Source of the DNA: Harenicola maris
GTDB lineage: Bacteria; Pseudomonadota; Alphaproteobacteria; Rhodobacterales; Rhodobacteraceae
NCBI GenBank assembly: GCA_018524345.1
Contig: JADQAZ010000003.1
Coordinates: forward strand, 248,001 to 312,000
Direction of reading: 5' to 3'
DNA: 64,000 bases
Part shown: positions 52,452 through 60,752 of the stretch, one piece after another
How the letters are laid out: each line of letters opens with the position of its first letter
How positions within the stretch are numbered: the stretch's first letter is position 1
The notes under the pieces: generated by a model
The model's input: the letters and a program-made list of their open reading frames with translations, nothing else
Database searches by the model: none
What the model was told of the DNA's origin: nothing
Translations under genes and position numbers: made by a program

Positions 52452-54840
52452 GGGCAAAGACCTGTAGGAAGCGTGCGGGCGGGGTGCGGGCGAGGCGGCG
52501 CATGGGGATCCATGCGGCCAGAAGTGCGGCCAGCACCGCAAGGCCAAGGGCCAGCAGCCATTGCAGCGGAAAGACAAACATCGGCAGTTCCCAGCCAAAG
52601 GCCGCCACATTCACCACCTTCAGCAGCACCCATGCGAGGGCAAGGCCGAGGGGGATCGCCAGAAGCGCGGTGAAGCCCGCGAGGGCGGCGCTGCGGGCCA
52701 GTTCGATCTGGCCGAGGCGCCTGCGGGTGATGCCCTGCGCCCAGACGGGGGCGAGTTGCGGCAGGCGCATGGAGGAGAGGGTCAGGAAGGCGGTGAGCAG
52801 GGCAAAGCCCGCCACGCCGAGGGTCAACACATTGAGCGCGGCTGTGACGGTAAAGGTGCGTTCGAAGACGCCAAGGGAGAAGGCCTTGATGCTGGCCTGA
52901 TCGGTGATCGCATCGGGCGGCAGGCCGAAATCGGAGATCAGCGCCTCGCGCAGGGCGGCGGGGCTGTTGCTGCGCACCCCGTGGCGCAGGCGGGGCAGGT
53001 TCGGCACCTGTGCGGCAAGGGCGGTGAGGGAGGTCATCACCTGCCCCTCGGGGTTGCCATAGTCGGAGTAGATGCCCGCAATCGGCAGGCTCCAACCCGG
53101 CAGGATTTCGAGGTTCTGGCCAAGGGTAAGGTCCGCGCGGCGGGCGAGCTGTTCGTTGACGAGGGCGGCCTCACCGCGCGCCACCTGATCCCACATCTCG
53201 GGCAGGCCCGAGAGGATCGGCCAGTTGTCGCGGTAGGTGGGGTGATCGGCAAAGCCGTAGACCTCTGCCGCGCGCCCGTTCAGGCGGGTGGGGGCGGACC
53301 AGATCGGCAGGACCGCATCGGCGCGGGGGGCAAGGAAGGCGCGCAGGGCCGCGCCCTCTTCCTCTGTCCGGGCAGTGACATAGAGTTCGGAGGCTAGCCG
53401 CTGGTCCAGCCAGCCGGTGAAGGTCAGGCGGAAGCTGGAGACCATGGTGCCCACGCCGACCGTGGTGGCAAGGGCCAGCAGCAGGGCCATGAGCGCCAGC
53501 GATAGGCCCGGCACCTGCTGGCGCGTGTCGGCCCAGAGCCATTGCGGCAGGCCCGCCTTGGCGCGGCTTTGGCCAAGGGCGAGGCCGGCGGTGAGCAACA
53601 TGGGCAGGATCAGGGCCGCGCCGATCAGCAGGCCGGCGAGCAGGGCGAAGCCGCCGGTCAGGCTCGGCAGGGCAAGGCTGGCCAGCAGGCCGAGGGCAAA
53701 GAGCGCGGCGCCCGCGAGGGCCTGCCGGCGCAGGGCGGCGCCGCTGGCCCGCGCCCAAGCGCGCGGCTGCGCGGCGGAGAGCAGCGGCATCTGTGCCACG
53801 CGCCACAGGCTGCTGCCCGAGGCGAGCGCCGCGCCGCCAAGGGCCACGGCCAGCCCGCCAAGCGCCCAAGCGGGGCGGAACTGCAGCCCGCCGGAAACCT
53901 CGGCCCCGTAGAGGCCGCGCAGGGTGGCGGCCACATCGGGCAGCAGCGCCCCCGCCACGAGGTAGCCAAGCGTCACCCCGAGCGCCCCGGCGATCAGGGC
54001 GAGGGTCATGATCTCGGCCAGCAGGAGCGCGATGAGGCTGCGCAGGGGCACGCCAAGGGCGCGCAGGCTGCGCAGCATGGGGCGGCGTTGCTCAAAGGCA
54101 AGGCCGATGGCGCCGTGAACAATGAAGAGGCCGACGGCGAAGCTGAGCAGGCCAAAGGCGGTGAGGTTGAGGTGGAAACTGTCGGTCAGGCGGGCGATGT
54201 CGCCGCCGGCCTCGGGCGTCTCGCGGGTCAGGCCCGGGGCAATCTCGGCGATGGGGGGCAGGTTGGAGGGCTGCTCGGGGGCGAGGACAAGGCGGGTGAT
54301 GCCGCTCGGCTGGCCCAGCAGGCGGGCGGCGAGGGCGATATCGGCGATGATGCGGCCGGGGGGGATGCCTTCTGCCGCGCGCAGGGGCGGCAGGCCCGCC
54401 GCGCCCTCCAGCGTCGCAAGGGTTTGCGGGGCCGTGAAGGCCATGGCCCCCGTGCCGAGGATATCGGTGGGGGCGCGGGTCAGCGCCGCGCCGATGGCGG
54501 AGGGCAGGGCGGGGGCGGTGAGCGGGTCGATCCCGATCAGGCGCAGGCTTTGGCCGGTGACGCGCAGGTCCCCCTCCAGCACAGGGGAAACACGCCAGCC
54601 CGCACGGCGCAGGGCGGCGTAATCGGCGAGCGTCACCCCGCCCTCGGCCCGCAGACTGTCCAGCGGCGCACCGCCAAAGAGGGCCGCGGCGCGGCCATAG
54701 GAGGCGCGGGCCTCTGTGTTGATGGCCTGCACGGCAGAGAACAGCGCCGTGGCCAGCATGAGGCCGATCAGAAGCGTCGCCAGTTGCCCCGGCCTGCGCC
54801 GCCAGTGGGACAGCAGGGCACCAAGGGCGGTGCGGATCAT
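52441..54840 (-). CDS. FtsX-like ABC transporter permease
   Basis: A 799-residue permease with two FtsX-type halves: an N-terminal anchor helix (LATLLIGLMLATALFSAVQAI), a periplasmic domain, three helices around 215-305, another long periplasmic domain, and a C-terminal three-helix bundle (AALNVLTLGVAGFALLTAFL, SAALAGFTALLAIPLGLALA). This fits MacB/LolC-like mechanotransmission exporters rather than substrate-translocating permeases. It is sandwiched between the ATPase (4-bp overlap) and the AttH-like gene. Function inferred: extraction or delivery of a lipid-linked cargo from the inner membrane. Confidence 0.86.
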   Translation of the reverse strand: MIRTALGALLSHWRRRPGQLATLLIGLMLATALFSAVQAINTEARASYGRAAALFGGAPLDSLRAEGGVTLADYAALRRAGWRVSPVLEGDLRVTGQSLRLIGIDPLTAPALPSAIGAALTRAPTDILGTGAMAFTAPQTLATLEGAAGLPPLRAAEGIPPGRIIADIALAARLLGQPSGITRLVLAPEQPSNLPPIAEIAPGLTRETPEAGGDIARLTDSFHLNLTAFGLLSFAVGLFIVHGAIGLAFEQRRPMLRSLRALGVPLRSLIALLLAEIMTLALIAGALGVTLGYLVAGALLPDVAATLRGLYGAEVSGGLQFRPAWALGGLAVALGGAALASGSSLWRVAQMPLLSAAQPRAWARASGAALRRQALAGAALFALGLLASLALPSLTGGFALLAGLLIGAALILPMLLTAGLALGQSRAKAGLPQWLWADTRQQVPGLSLALMALLLALATTVGVGTMVSSFRLTFTGWLDQRLASELYVTARTEEEGAALRAFLAPRADAVLPIWSAPTRLNGRAAEVYGFADHPTYRDNWPILSGLPEMWDQVARGEAALVNEQLARRADLTLGQNLEILPGWSLPIAGIYSDYGNPEGQVMTSLTALAAQVPNLPRLRHGVRSNSPAALREALISDFGLPPDAITDQASIKAFSLGVFERTFTVTAALNVLTLGVAGFALLTAFLTLSSMRLPQLAPVWAQGITRRRLGQIELARSAALAGFTALLAIPLGLALAWVLLKVVNVAAFGWELPMFVFPLQWLLALGLAVLAALLAAWIPMRRLARTPPARFLQVFAHER

Positions 54841-55502
54841 GTCACCTGCCCGCGGCGCAGGTGCAGGCGGCGGCCAAAGCGGGCGGCGAGGCGCTCGGAA
54901 TGGGTGACAGTGATCAACCCCGCGCCGGTTTCCGCCACAAGGGCAAGCATGAGGTCCAGCACATCATCGGCGGTGGCCTCGTCAAGGCTGCCCGTGGGCT
55001 CGTCCGCCAGCAGGACGGGCGGGCGGCCCGCCAAGGCGCGGCCAATGGCGACGCGCTGTTGCTGGCCGCCTGACAACTCCTCGGGGTAGCGATGGGTCAG
55101 CTCCGTCAGGCCAAGGCGCGCGGCGAGTTCGGTAGCCCAAGCCGCGTCATAGCGCCCCGCGAGGCGGGCCTGAAAGGCGATATTGGCCGCCACGTCGAGG
55201 GAGGGGATCAGGTTGAATTGTTGGAACACAAGGCCGACGGACTGGCGGCGCAGCTTGGCGCGGGCGGCCTCGTTCAGCCCCCCGAGCGCCTTGCCGTCCA
55301 GCGTGATCTCGCCGCTGTCTGGCGCATCCAGCGCGCCGAGCAGATGCAGGAGGGTCGACTTGCCGCTGCCGCTTTCGCCGGTGAGAGCAAGGGTCTCGCC
55401 CCGCTCCAGCGTCAGGGAGACCCCCGCCAGCACCTGCACCGCGCCGCCGGGGGCGGGGAAGGATTTGGTGAGGTCACTGGCTGTGATCAGCGGTTGCGTC
55501 AT
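54837..55502 (-). CDS. LolD-like ABC transporter ATP-binding protein
   Basis: A 221-residue ATPase with Walker A GESGSGKST, Q-loop VFQQFNLIP, signature ELSGGQQQR, Walker B VLLADEPTGSLDEAT and H-loop VTHSE, typical of the LolD/MacB group. ATG 55502 (MTQPLITASDLTKSFPAPGG) is the true start: the open frame continues 16 codons upstream, but that part lies inside the ATATCC repeat (copy 3) and is not conserved coding sequence. It forms a coupled trio with the FtsX-like permease and AttH-like protein. Confidence 0.9.
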   Translation of the reverse strand: MTQPLITASDLTKSFPAPGGAVQVLAGVSLTLERGETLALTGESGSGKSTLLHLLGALDAPDSGEITLDGKALGGLNEAARAKLRRQSVGLVFQQFNLIPSLDVAANIAFQARLAGRYDAAWATELAARLGLTELTHRYPEELSGGQQQRVAIGRALAGRPPVLLADEPTGSLDEATADDVLDLMLALVAETGAGLITVTHSERLAARFGRRLHLRRGQVT

Positions 55503-55513
55503 TTGGATTTTGT

Positions 55514-55548
55514 GCCTCCGGCGGGGATATTTGTGCCAATAAGAAGCC
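55514..55548 (-). repeat. Dispersed intergenic repeat, copy 3
   Basis: Read on the minus strand: GCTTCTTATTGGCACAAATA, then TCCCCGCCGGAGGC, one mismatch from copy 2. It lies 12 bp upstream of the ATPase start codon, so in that gene's 5' leader. Confidence 0.88.
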
Positions 55549-55570
55549 ATTGGAGGTTTGGCGCTTTTGG

Positions 55571-55595
55571 GCTTCTTATTGGTTTTAAATATCCA
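55571..55595 (+). repeat. Dispersed intergenic repeat, copy 4 (partial)
   Basis: GCTTCTTATTGG followed by TTTTAAATATCC: the 5' half of the element, then a diverged end. Facing copy 3, it gives a 13-bp inverted repeat, 55536-55548 with 55570-55582, around a 21-base loop, between metG and the ABC ATPase gene. Confidence 0.8.
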
Positions 55596-55630
55596 TGCGC
55601 TGTGGGTGCCAAGAGCGGGGCATCAGGGTT

Positions 55631-57358
55631 TTAGCTTCGGGTTCCGGCGAACCGGCTGGCCCAATCCTCGCGCTCTTCGTCGGTGATTTTGCGGAACATG
55701 ACCTCTGGGGTTGTATAGGCGTGCCCCACTGGCAGGGCGGTGAGGGCCTGTGCCATGGAGCTGGGCCATGCGGTGTCATCTGTTTGCATGGCCTCCAGCA
55801 TGGTTTGCGCCGCCGCGGGGAGGAAGGGGGCGGAGAGGACGGCGTAGACTCGGATCAGGTTGAGGGCGAGGCGGGTGTCTGCCGCTGCGGCCTCTGGCTC
55901 TGTTTTGATGCGGGACCATGGGGCCGCCGTTTGCAGGAATTCGTTGCCTGCGGTCCAGATGGAGCGCAACTCGGCGGCGGCTTTGCGCATGTCGATGGCA
56001 TCCATATGGGTTTGGTAGGCGGCGAGGCGGGCCTCGAGGTCTTCGATCAGTTTTTTGCCCTCGGGCGTCATGTCGCCGCCTGTTGGGACTTCCTCGCCGA
56101 ATTTGGAGCGGCAGAACTTGGTGATGCGGGAGACGAAGTTGCCCAGCACATCGGCCAGATCCTTGTTCACATCGGCCTGAAAGCGTTCCCATGTGAATTC
56201 GGTATCGGAGCTTTCGGGCGCATTGGAGAGCAGCCACCAGCGCCAGTAGTCGGCGGGCAGGATGTCGAGGGCTTGGTCCTGAAAGATGCCGCGCCCTTGA
56301 GAGGTCGAGAACTGGCCGCCTTCGTAGTTCAGGTAGTTGAAGCTCTTGATATAGTCGACGAGTTTCCAGCCCTTGTCGTCGCCATTGGTGCCCATGATCG
56401 TGGCCGGGAAGGAGAGCGTGTGGAAGGGGACGTTGTCTTTGCCCATGAACTGCACGTAGCGCACGTCATCGGCGCCTTCGGCCTCGTTCCACCAGCCGCG
56501 CCAAGTGGCCTCGTCCTTGCCATTGGCCTCGGCCCATTCGGCGGCGCAGGCGATGTATTCGATGGGGGCGTCGAACCAGACGTAGAAGACCTTGCCCTCC
56601 ATGCCGGGCCAGTCCTCGGTGCCTTTTTTGACCGGAACGCCCCAGGCCAGATCGCGGGTGATGCCGCGGTCTTGCAGGCCGTCGCCGTCGTGCAGCCATT
56701 TCTTGGCGATCGAGGTGGTCAGCACGGGCCAGTCGGTTTTGGAGGTGATCCAGCTGTCGAGCCTGTCTTTGAGCGCGGATTGGCGCAGGTAGAGGTGTTT
56801 GGTGTCGCGCACCTCGAGGTCTGTCGAGCCGGAGATGGCGCTGCGCGGGTTGATGAGGTCCGTCGGGTCGAGCTGTTTGGTGCAGTTTTCGCATTGGTCG
56901 CCGCGGGCGTTCTCGTAGCCGCAGTTGGGGCAGGTGCCCTCGATGTAGCGGTCGGGCAGGTAGCGGTCATCGGCCAGCGAGAAGACCTGTTGTTCGGAGC
57001 GTTCCTCGATCAGCCCGTTCTTGGCCAGCTCGCCTGCGAAATACTGGGTGAGTTTGCGGTTTTGCGCGCTGGAGGAGCGGCCGAAGTGGTCAAAGCTGAG
57101 GCCGAAGCCCTTGGCGATTTCGGCCTGTGTGTCGTGCATCTGGGCGCAGAAGGCCTCGACCTCCATCCCGGCCTTGGCGGCGGCGAGTTCGGCGGGGGTG
57201 CCGTGTTCATCGGTGGAGCACAGGAACAGGACCTCATGCCCGCGGCCACGCATGTAGCGGGCGTAAAGGTCGGCGGGCAGTTGGCTGCCGACGAGGTTAC
57301 CGAGGTGTTTGATCCCGTTGATATAGGGAATGGCGGAGGTGATGAGGATGCGGGACAT
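55631..57358 (-). CDS. metG: Methionyl-tRNA synthetase
   Basis: A 575-residue class I synthetase. The HIGH-equivalent HLGN sits at 18-21 ([15 protein letters not shown]). The CP insertion has a zinc knuckle [17 protein letters not shown] (about 139-155), and the KMSKS loop is the FSTSQGRGI variant seen in many MetG proteins. It charges tRNA-Met in the cytoplasm. No C-terminal dimerisation (EMAP-like) domain is fused, so it is the short form. It stands alone, with the inverted ATATCC repeat pair just beyond its stop, which may end or protect the transcript. Confidence 0.95.
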   Translation of the reverse strand: MSRILITSAIPYINGIKHLGNLVGSQLPADLYARYMRGRGHEVLFLCSTDEHGTPAELAAAKAGMEVEAFCAQMHDTQAEIAKGFGLSFDHFGRSSSAQNRKLTQYFAGELAKNGLIEERSEQQVFSLADDRYLPDRYIEGTCPNCGYENARGDQCENCTKQLDPTDLINPRSAISGSTDLEVRDTKHLYLRQSALKDRLDSWITSKTDWPVLTTSIAKKWLHDGDGLQDRGITRDLAWGVPVKKGTEDWPGMEGKVFYVWFDAPIEYIACAAEWAEANGKDEATWRGWWNEAEGADDVRYVQFMGKDNVPFHTLSFPATIMGTNGDDKGWKLVDYIKSFNYLNYEGGQFSTSQGRGIFQDQALDILPADYWRWWLLSNAPESSDTEFTWERFQADVNKDLADVLGNFVSRITKFCRSKFGEEVPTGGDMTPEGKKLIEDLEARLAAYQTHMDAIDMRKAAAELRSIWTAGNEFLQTAAPWSRIKTEPEAAAADTRLALNLIRVYAVLSAPFLPAAAQTMLEAMQTDDTAWPSSMAQALTALPVGHAYTTPEVMFRKITDEEREDWASRFAGTRS

Positions 57359-57423
57359 CTTTGGCCTTGGCTACGTGAATTTTGCTTTAGGTAGCGCAGG
57401 GGCGGGGCGGTTGCCAGTGCTGG

Positions 57424-58713
57424 TTAGCTTTTGCTGCTTTGTTCCGGGTTTTCGACGGTGGATTCTGGGGCGGTTTTCGGGGCGGGAGTGCTCTCTGCCT
57501 CGCGGATGCGGCGGGTCATGCGGCCGAGGGTAAAGGAGGTGCGCGGCGCATAAACGTATTTGGTTTGCGTGCGCCGGGTGCGGCCTGCGGCCATGCGGGC
57601 GAGGCCATAGGCGATCAGGCCGACATGACCCAGCGCGATCATGGCGAACATGGCGGGCGGGCCGAAGGCGCCGATCAGGGCCGAGGCCACGAGGGGCGAG
57701 GCGATGGCTCCGAGCGCGTAGTAAAAGAGCAGCGCGGCGGAGAGTTCCACCCGTTCCTCTGTGGTGGCGAAGTCATGGGCATGGGCGCAGGAGACCGAGT
57801 AGATCGGGAAGGTGGCAAAGCCGAAGAGGGCCGAGGCGGTCATGATGGCGGCGGGGCCGCTCTGGCCGATCAGGCTCATGACGCCGGAGGCGGCGATGGC
57901 GGCGGCGGAGAGGCCGATGAGGACGCGGCGACGGTCGAAGCGGTCGGCCAGCCAGCCTGCGGGGTATTGCGCCACGGCGCCCCCCGCGACGAAGGCGGCA
58001 AGGAACCAGCCGATCTGTGCGGGCGTCAGCCCGACGCCGTCGCCGTAGACGGGCCCGATCATGCGAAAGCTGCCGGTTGTAAGCCCCGCGACCATGGCCC
58101 CCAGCACCCCGAGCGGCGAGCGCGCGAGGGCGAGGCGCGGTGCAAGGCGGGGCGCGGCCTTGGTCTTCGGCGGGCTGACGGTTGTGAGGGTGAGGGGCAG
58201 CAGCGAGGCGCAGCAGAGCAGCGCGAGGATGTTGTAGCTGACGTAGCTTGCCGGGGCGAGGACGCCGATCATCAGCTGCGCCGCGAGGCTGCCTGTCATG
58301 TCGATGCCGCGGTAGACCCCAAGGGCGCGGCCCCTGTTGGCATTTGTGACCTTGGCCATGATCCATGCCTCGATCACCGTATAACACCCCGCAACGCAAA
58401 GGCCCGTGGCCACCCGCATCACCGCCCATGCATAGGCGTCGATCACCAGCATATGCGCCAGAAGGCCGATGCCGCCAAAGCCGGTAAAGGCCGCGAAAGC
58501 GCGCGAGGGGCCGACGCTGCCCATCAGGCGCGGTGCCCACCAGCAGCCGATGAAGAAGCCGACGAAATGGGCCGAGCCGAGCAGGCCGATCTGGGTTGTG
58601 GTGAAGTCGAGCTTGAGCCCCGAGAGCGCATCAAGCGGCGCGACCCCGCCCGAGGAGACTTGCAGCAGCAGAACAGACAGGAAAAGGGCGGCAAAGGAGA
58701 TCAGCAGGCGCAT
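57424..58713 (-). CDS. Major facilitator superfamily transporter
   Basis: A 429-residue permease with about twelve transmembrane segments in two six-helix halves, starting MRLLISFAALFLSVLLLQVS. The conserved MFS loop motif is seen as GYLADR-like GWLADRFDRRRVLIG in the second half. It resembles the YcaD-type group. A hydrophilic C-terminal tail of about 55 residues is likely disordered. The start at ATG 58713 gives the first helix; the open frame runs upstream without support. Substrate unknown. Confidence 0.87.
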   Translation of the reverse strand: MRLLISFAALFLSVLLLQVSSGGVAPLDALSGLKLDFTTTQIGLLGSAHFVGFFIGCWWAPRLMGSVGPSRAFAAFTGFGGIGLLAHMLVIDAYAWAVMRVATGLCVAGCYTVIEAWIMAKVTNANRGRALGVYRGIDMTGSLAAQLMIGVLAPASYVSYNILALLCCASLLPLTLTTVSPPKTKAAPRLAPRLALARSPLGVLGAMVAGLTTGSFRMIGPVYGDGVGLTPAQIGWFLAAFVAGGAVAQYPAGWLADRFDRRRVLIGLSAAAIAASGVMSLIGQSGPAAIMTASALFGFATFPIYSVSCAHAHDFATTEERVELSAALLFYYALGAIASPLVASALIGAFGPPAMFAMIALGHVGLIAYGLARMAAGRTRRTQTKYVYAPRTSFTLGRMTRRIREAESTPAPKTAPESTVENPEQSSKS

Positions 58714-58842
58714 GGGTGGGCTTGGGGCCTTGGGTGGTGAAGGGGACGCGGGGTTGGTGATACGCCTTTGCGGGGCGGGAAAATGTCCATCAGCGACATT
58801 GCCCGTCTTTTTTGCATGTTTTGCGGGGCGGGGCAAACGGGG

Positions 58843-58880
58843 GGCGGCGGGGCCAGCGCGTATGCGCTGGCCCCGCCGCC
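58843..58880. terminator. 17-bp perfect hairpin downstream of the ImuA-like gene
   Basis: A GC-rich inverted repeat of 17 perfect pairs (58843-58859 with 58864-58880) around a four-base loop. It lies 45 bp after the ImuA-like stop on the minus strand, without a T-run, so it could block 3' exonucleases or terminate together with another factor. Confidence 0.7.
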
Positions 58881-58882
58881 GG

Positions 58883-58904
58883 TCGCCCTGCGATAGCAGG
58901 GCGA
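58883..58904. repeat. 9-bp perfect hairpin adjoining the 17-bp one
   Basis: TCGCCCTGC (58883-58891) pairs with GCAGGGCGA (58896-58904) around a GATA loop, two bases from the larger hairpin and 20 bp from the ImuA-like stop. Fifteen bases of it (GCGATAGCAGGGCGA, 58890-58904) recur exactly at 59648-59662. Confidence 0.75.
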
Positions 58905-58924
58905 AACCGCTTTGATTGCGGGGG

Positions 58925-59602
58925 TTACGTGGTGATCGAGAGGCTTTGGCGCCCGTCGCGCAGTGTGGGCGCGGCGGGCCATGTGGCGGGGGGGGCGCTG
59001 CGGGCGCGCAGGCGCTCGAGGCGCCAGCCGGGGGCATCGGGGAGGTCAGGGGCGGCGGGCGTATGGGCGGGGTCGCGGGCGGGGTCGGAGGTATGGGCGG
59101 GATGCAGGGCCCAGCGGCTTTCGATGCCGGGGGCGCCGCCCGCCGCGCCGTCATGGGGAGAGAGCAGCAGGCCCAGCGGGGCCTGACGCGGGTGGGCGGA
59201 TTTTGTGCTGCCCTGTTCGGCGGCCAGATGCAGGCGGCGCACCGCCGTCAGCCCCGGCGTATGGGGCAGCTCGCCGACCACGCAGGGCACAATGCCCGCG
59301 CGCAGGGCCTCCTCCAGTGTCCAGAGCAGGTCCGCCTCGCGGGCGGCGTGGACAAAGGTGATGCGGCCCGGGTCGATCCATTCGCACAGGCCAGGGCCGT
59401 TGAGGCGTTCGGGGAGCCAGTCCGGCGCGATCCAGAGCACCGGGCCGGGGCGCACCGCCGCGATCACCAGCGCCAGCGTGCGCCGCGCGGCGCCGCAGAT
59501 CTCATGGGCGCGGGCGAGGGTGAGCTCCAGCGGGCCGGTGACGGGGAGGCTGGGGCGGGCGTCGTAATGGGCGCGGGTCAGGAGGGCGGCGGGTGCGGGC
59601 AT
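58925..59602 (-). CDS. ImuA-like (SulA/RecA-related) DNA-damage protein
   Basis: A 225-residue protein related to ImuA, the RecA-like but Walker-A-less partner of the ImuB/DnaE2 mutasome. Recognised segments: LELTLARAHEICGAARRTLA, GPVLWIAPDWLPERLNGPGL, ITFVHAAREADLLWTLEEAL, and VGELPHTPGLTAVRRLHLAA. The last 60 residues are Pro/Ala rich. A consensus LexA box (59619-59633) lies 17 bp upstream, so it should be SOS-induced. No imuB or dnaE2 gene is present in the window; in other genomes these usually follow imuA. Confidence 0.75.
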   Translation of the reverse strand: MPAPAALLTRAHYDARPSLPVTGPLELTLARAHEICGAARRTLALVIAAVRPGPVLWIAPDWLPERLNGPGLCEWIDPGRITFVHAAREADLLWTLEEALRAGIVPCVVGELPHTPGLTAVRRLHLAAEQGSTKSAHPRQAPLGLLLSPHDGAAGGAPGIESRWALHPAHTSDPARDPAHTPAAPDLPDAPGWRLERLRARSAPPATWPAAPTLRDGRQSLSITT

Positions 59603-59618
59603 GGGTTGAGATTATATG

Positions 59619-59633
59619 TTCGCGTTATGTTCT
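59619..59633. promoter_or_regulatory. LexA/SOS box GTTC-N7-GTTC
   Basis: GTTC at 59619-59622 and again at 59630-59633, exactly seven bases apart. This is the direct-repeat LexA operator described for Rhodobacter and other alphaproteobacteria. It sits just upstream of the ImuA-like gene. Confidence 0.75.
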
Positions 59634-59647
59634 GCAATATTTTTGGC

Positions 59648-59662
59648 GCGATAGCAGGGCGA
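59648..59662 (+). repeat. 15-bp direct repeat of the hairpin half-site
   Basis: GCGATAGCAGGGCGA is identical and in the same orientation as 58890-58904, so copies of it flank the ImuA-like gene. Here only the half-element is present and no hairpin forms. Confidence 0.6.
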
Positions 59663-59769
59663 TCAGGGGGAACAGGAGGGGGGCGGAAATCCACCCATGG
59701 TTGCACAAACCCCTTTCCCAAACGGGCCAGAAGGTGAATATAGTGGGCAACCACAGGAGAGACCCCCAG

Positions 59770-60105
59770 ATGCTGCGTATTGCTGCCCTGTTTGCCCTGC
59801 TTGCCGGATTGACCAATTGCGAGACCCCGCCGCAGGAGGCCGCCCTGCCGGGCACCCCTGCCGCGCTGGAGGCCGAGCGGGGGATATGTGAGCGCAAAGG
59901 CGGGGCCTTTACCCGGGCGCGGAGCAATGGGCCGCTGACCTGCATTGCGCCGACCAAGGATGCGAATAGGGCCTGTTCGACGGATTCTGATTGCGAGGGG
60001 TTCTGCCTTGCGCGCTCGCGCACCTGTGCGCCGGTTGCGCCGCTGTTTGGTTGCAACGAGGTGCTGACGGATCGCGGCACGGTGAGCACGATATGCGTCG
60101 AATAG
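59770..60105 (+). CDS. Small Cys-rich putative lipoprotein
   Basis: A 111-residue protein. A lipoprotein signal MLRIAALFALLAGLTNC (lipobox LTNC, Cys17) precedes a mature part with many cysteines (ICERKG, LTCIAP, NRACSTDSDCEGFCLA, SRTCAPV, LFGCNE, TICVE), probably disulfide-bonded, like small secreted Cys-rich repeats. I do not recognise its function. It overlaps the following lipocalin gene by 13 bp. It probably resides in the periplasm, attached to a membrane. Confidence 0.75.
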   Translation: MLRIAALFALLAGLTNCETPPQEAALPGTPAALEAERGICERKGGAFTRARSNGPLTCIAPTKDANRACSTDSDCEGFCLARSRTCAPVAPLFGCNEVLTDRGTVSTICVE

Positions 60106-60605
60106 GGGCTTGGCTGGGGCTTTGCCTCGGGCTCTCTGCCTGCCTGCCTGCGCAGGATGGCCCCGCGCCGCCGGCGCAGGGGTTTCGCACGGCGCAAGGG
60201 GAGATCACCTCGATCGCGCTGTTCTCGCCCGCGCGGGCCTCTGGCGACTGGGTGGAGCTGGCGCGTTTTGCTGCGCCGGGGGAGGCGGGCTGTCGGTTTT
60301 GCCGGTTCAGTTTGAGCGCGCAGCGCGGCGGGCTGGTGTTGCAGCCCAAGGGCGGCAGCCTGTCGCTTTTGCGGCCCAGCGGGCCGGGGCGGATGCTGCC
60401 CAAGGGGCAGGCCAATGGCGACGAGTGGTGGGTTCTTTGGGTGGATGCGGATTACCGCACCATGGTGGTTGGAACGCCTTCGGGATCAATGGGTTACGTG
60501 TTTAACCGTCCCGGCGGGATCTCGGCGGATCGGCGCAAGATCGCGCGCGATGTTCTGGGGTGGGCCGGATATGACGGGGCGCGGCTGTTGTGGCACGACG
60601 GCTAG
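60093..60605 (+). CDS. Lipocalin-family lipoprotein (Blc-like)
   Basis: A 170-residue protein: lipoprotein signal with lipobox LSAC near 13-16, then a lipocalin-type barrel with SGDWVELARF near the start (GxW motif), and the closing segment DRRKIARDVLGWAGYDGARL. It resembles bacterial Blc-type lipocalins, which bind fatty acids or lysophospholipids at the outer membrane. Translationally coupled to the upstream Cys-rich lipoprotein gene, so both may be induced together. Confidence 0.75.
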   Translation: MRRIGAWLGLCLGLSACLPAQDGPAPPAQGFRTAQGEITSIALFSPARASGDWVELARFAAPGEAGCRFCRFSLSAQRGGLVLQPKGGSLSLLRPSGPGRMLPKGQANGDEWWVLWVDADYRTMVVGTPSGSMGYVFNRPGGISADRRKIARDVLGWAGYDGARLLWHDG

Positions 60606-60752
60606 GTATTTGCCGGCCTGTTTTGTGGTGTTTTCCGCGCTTGGTAGGGAAATATTAACCAGTTGTTCACCAATTTCCCCTAGGTAAACCAAGCGGTTCG
60701 GCGCGCGGTGGCGGCTGGCCCGTGTTGAGTGAGGCCGTCCCGTAGGAATTTG

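Noticed and set aside
55503-55550. N-terminal extension MASYWHKYPRRR for the ABC ATPase
   Set aside because: The extension is the translation of the dispersed ATATCC repeat and occurs in front of unrelated genes; ATG 55502 gives the normal family start.
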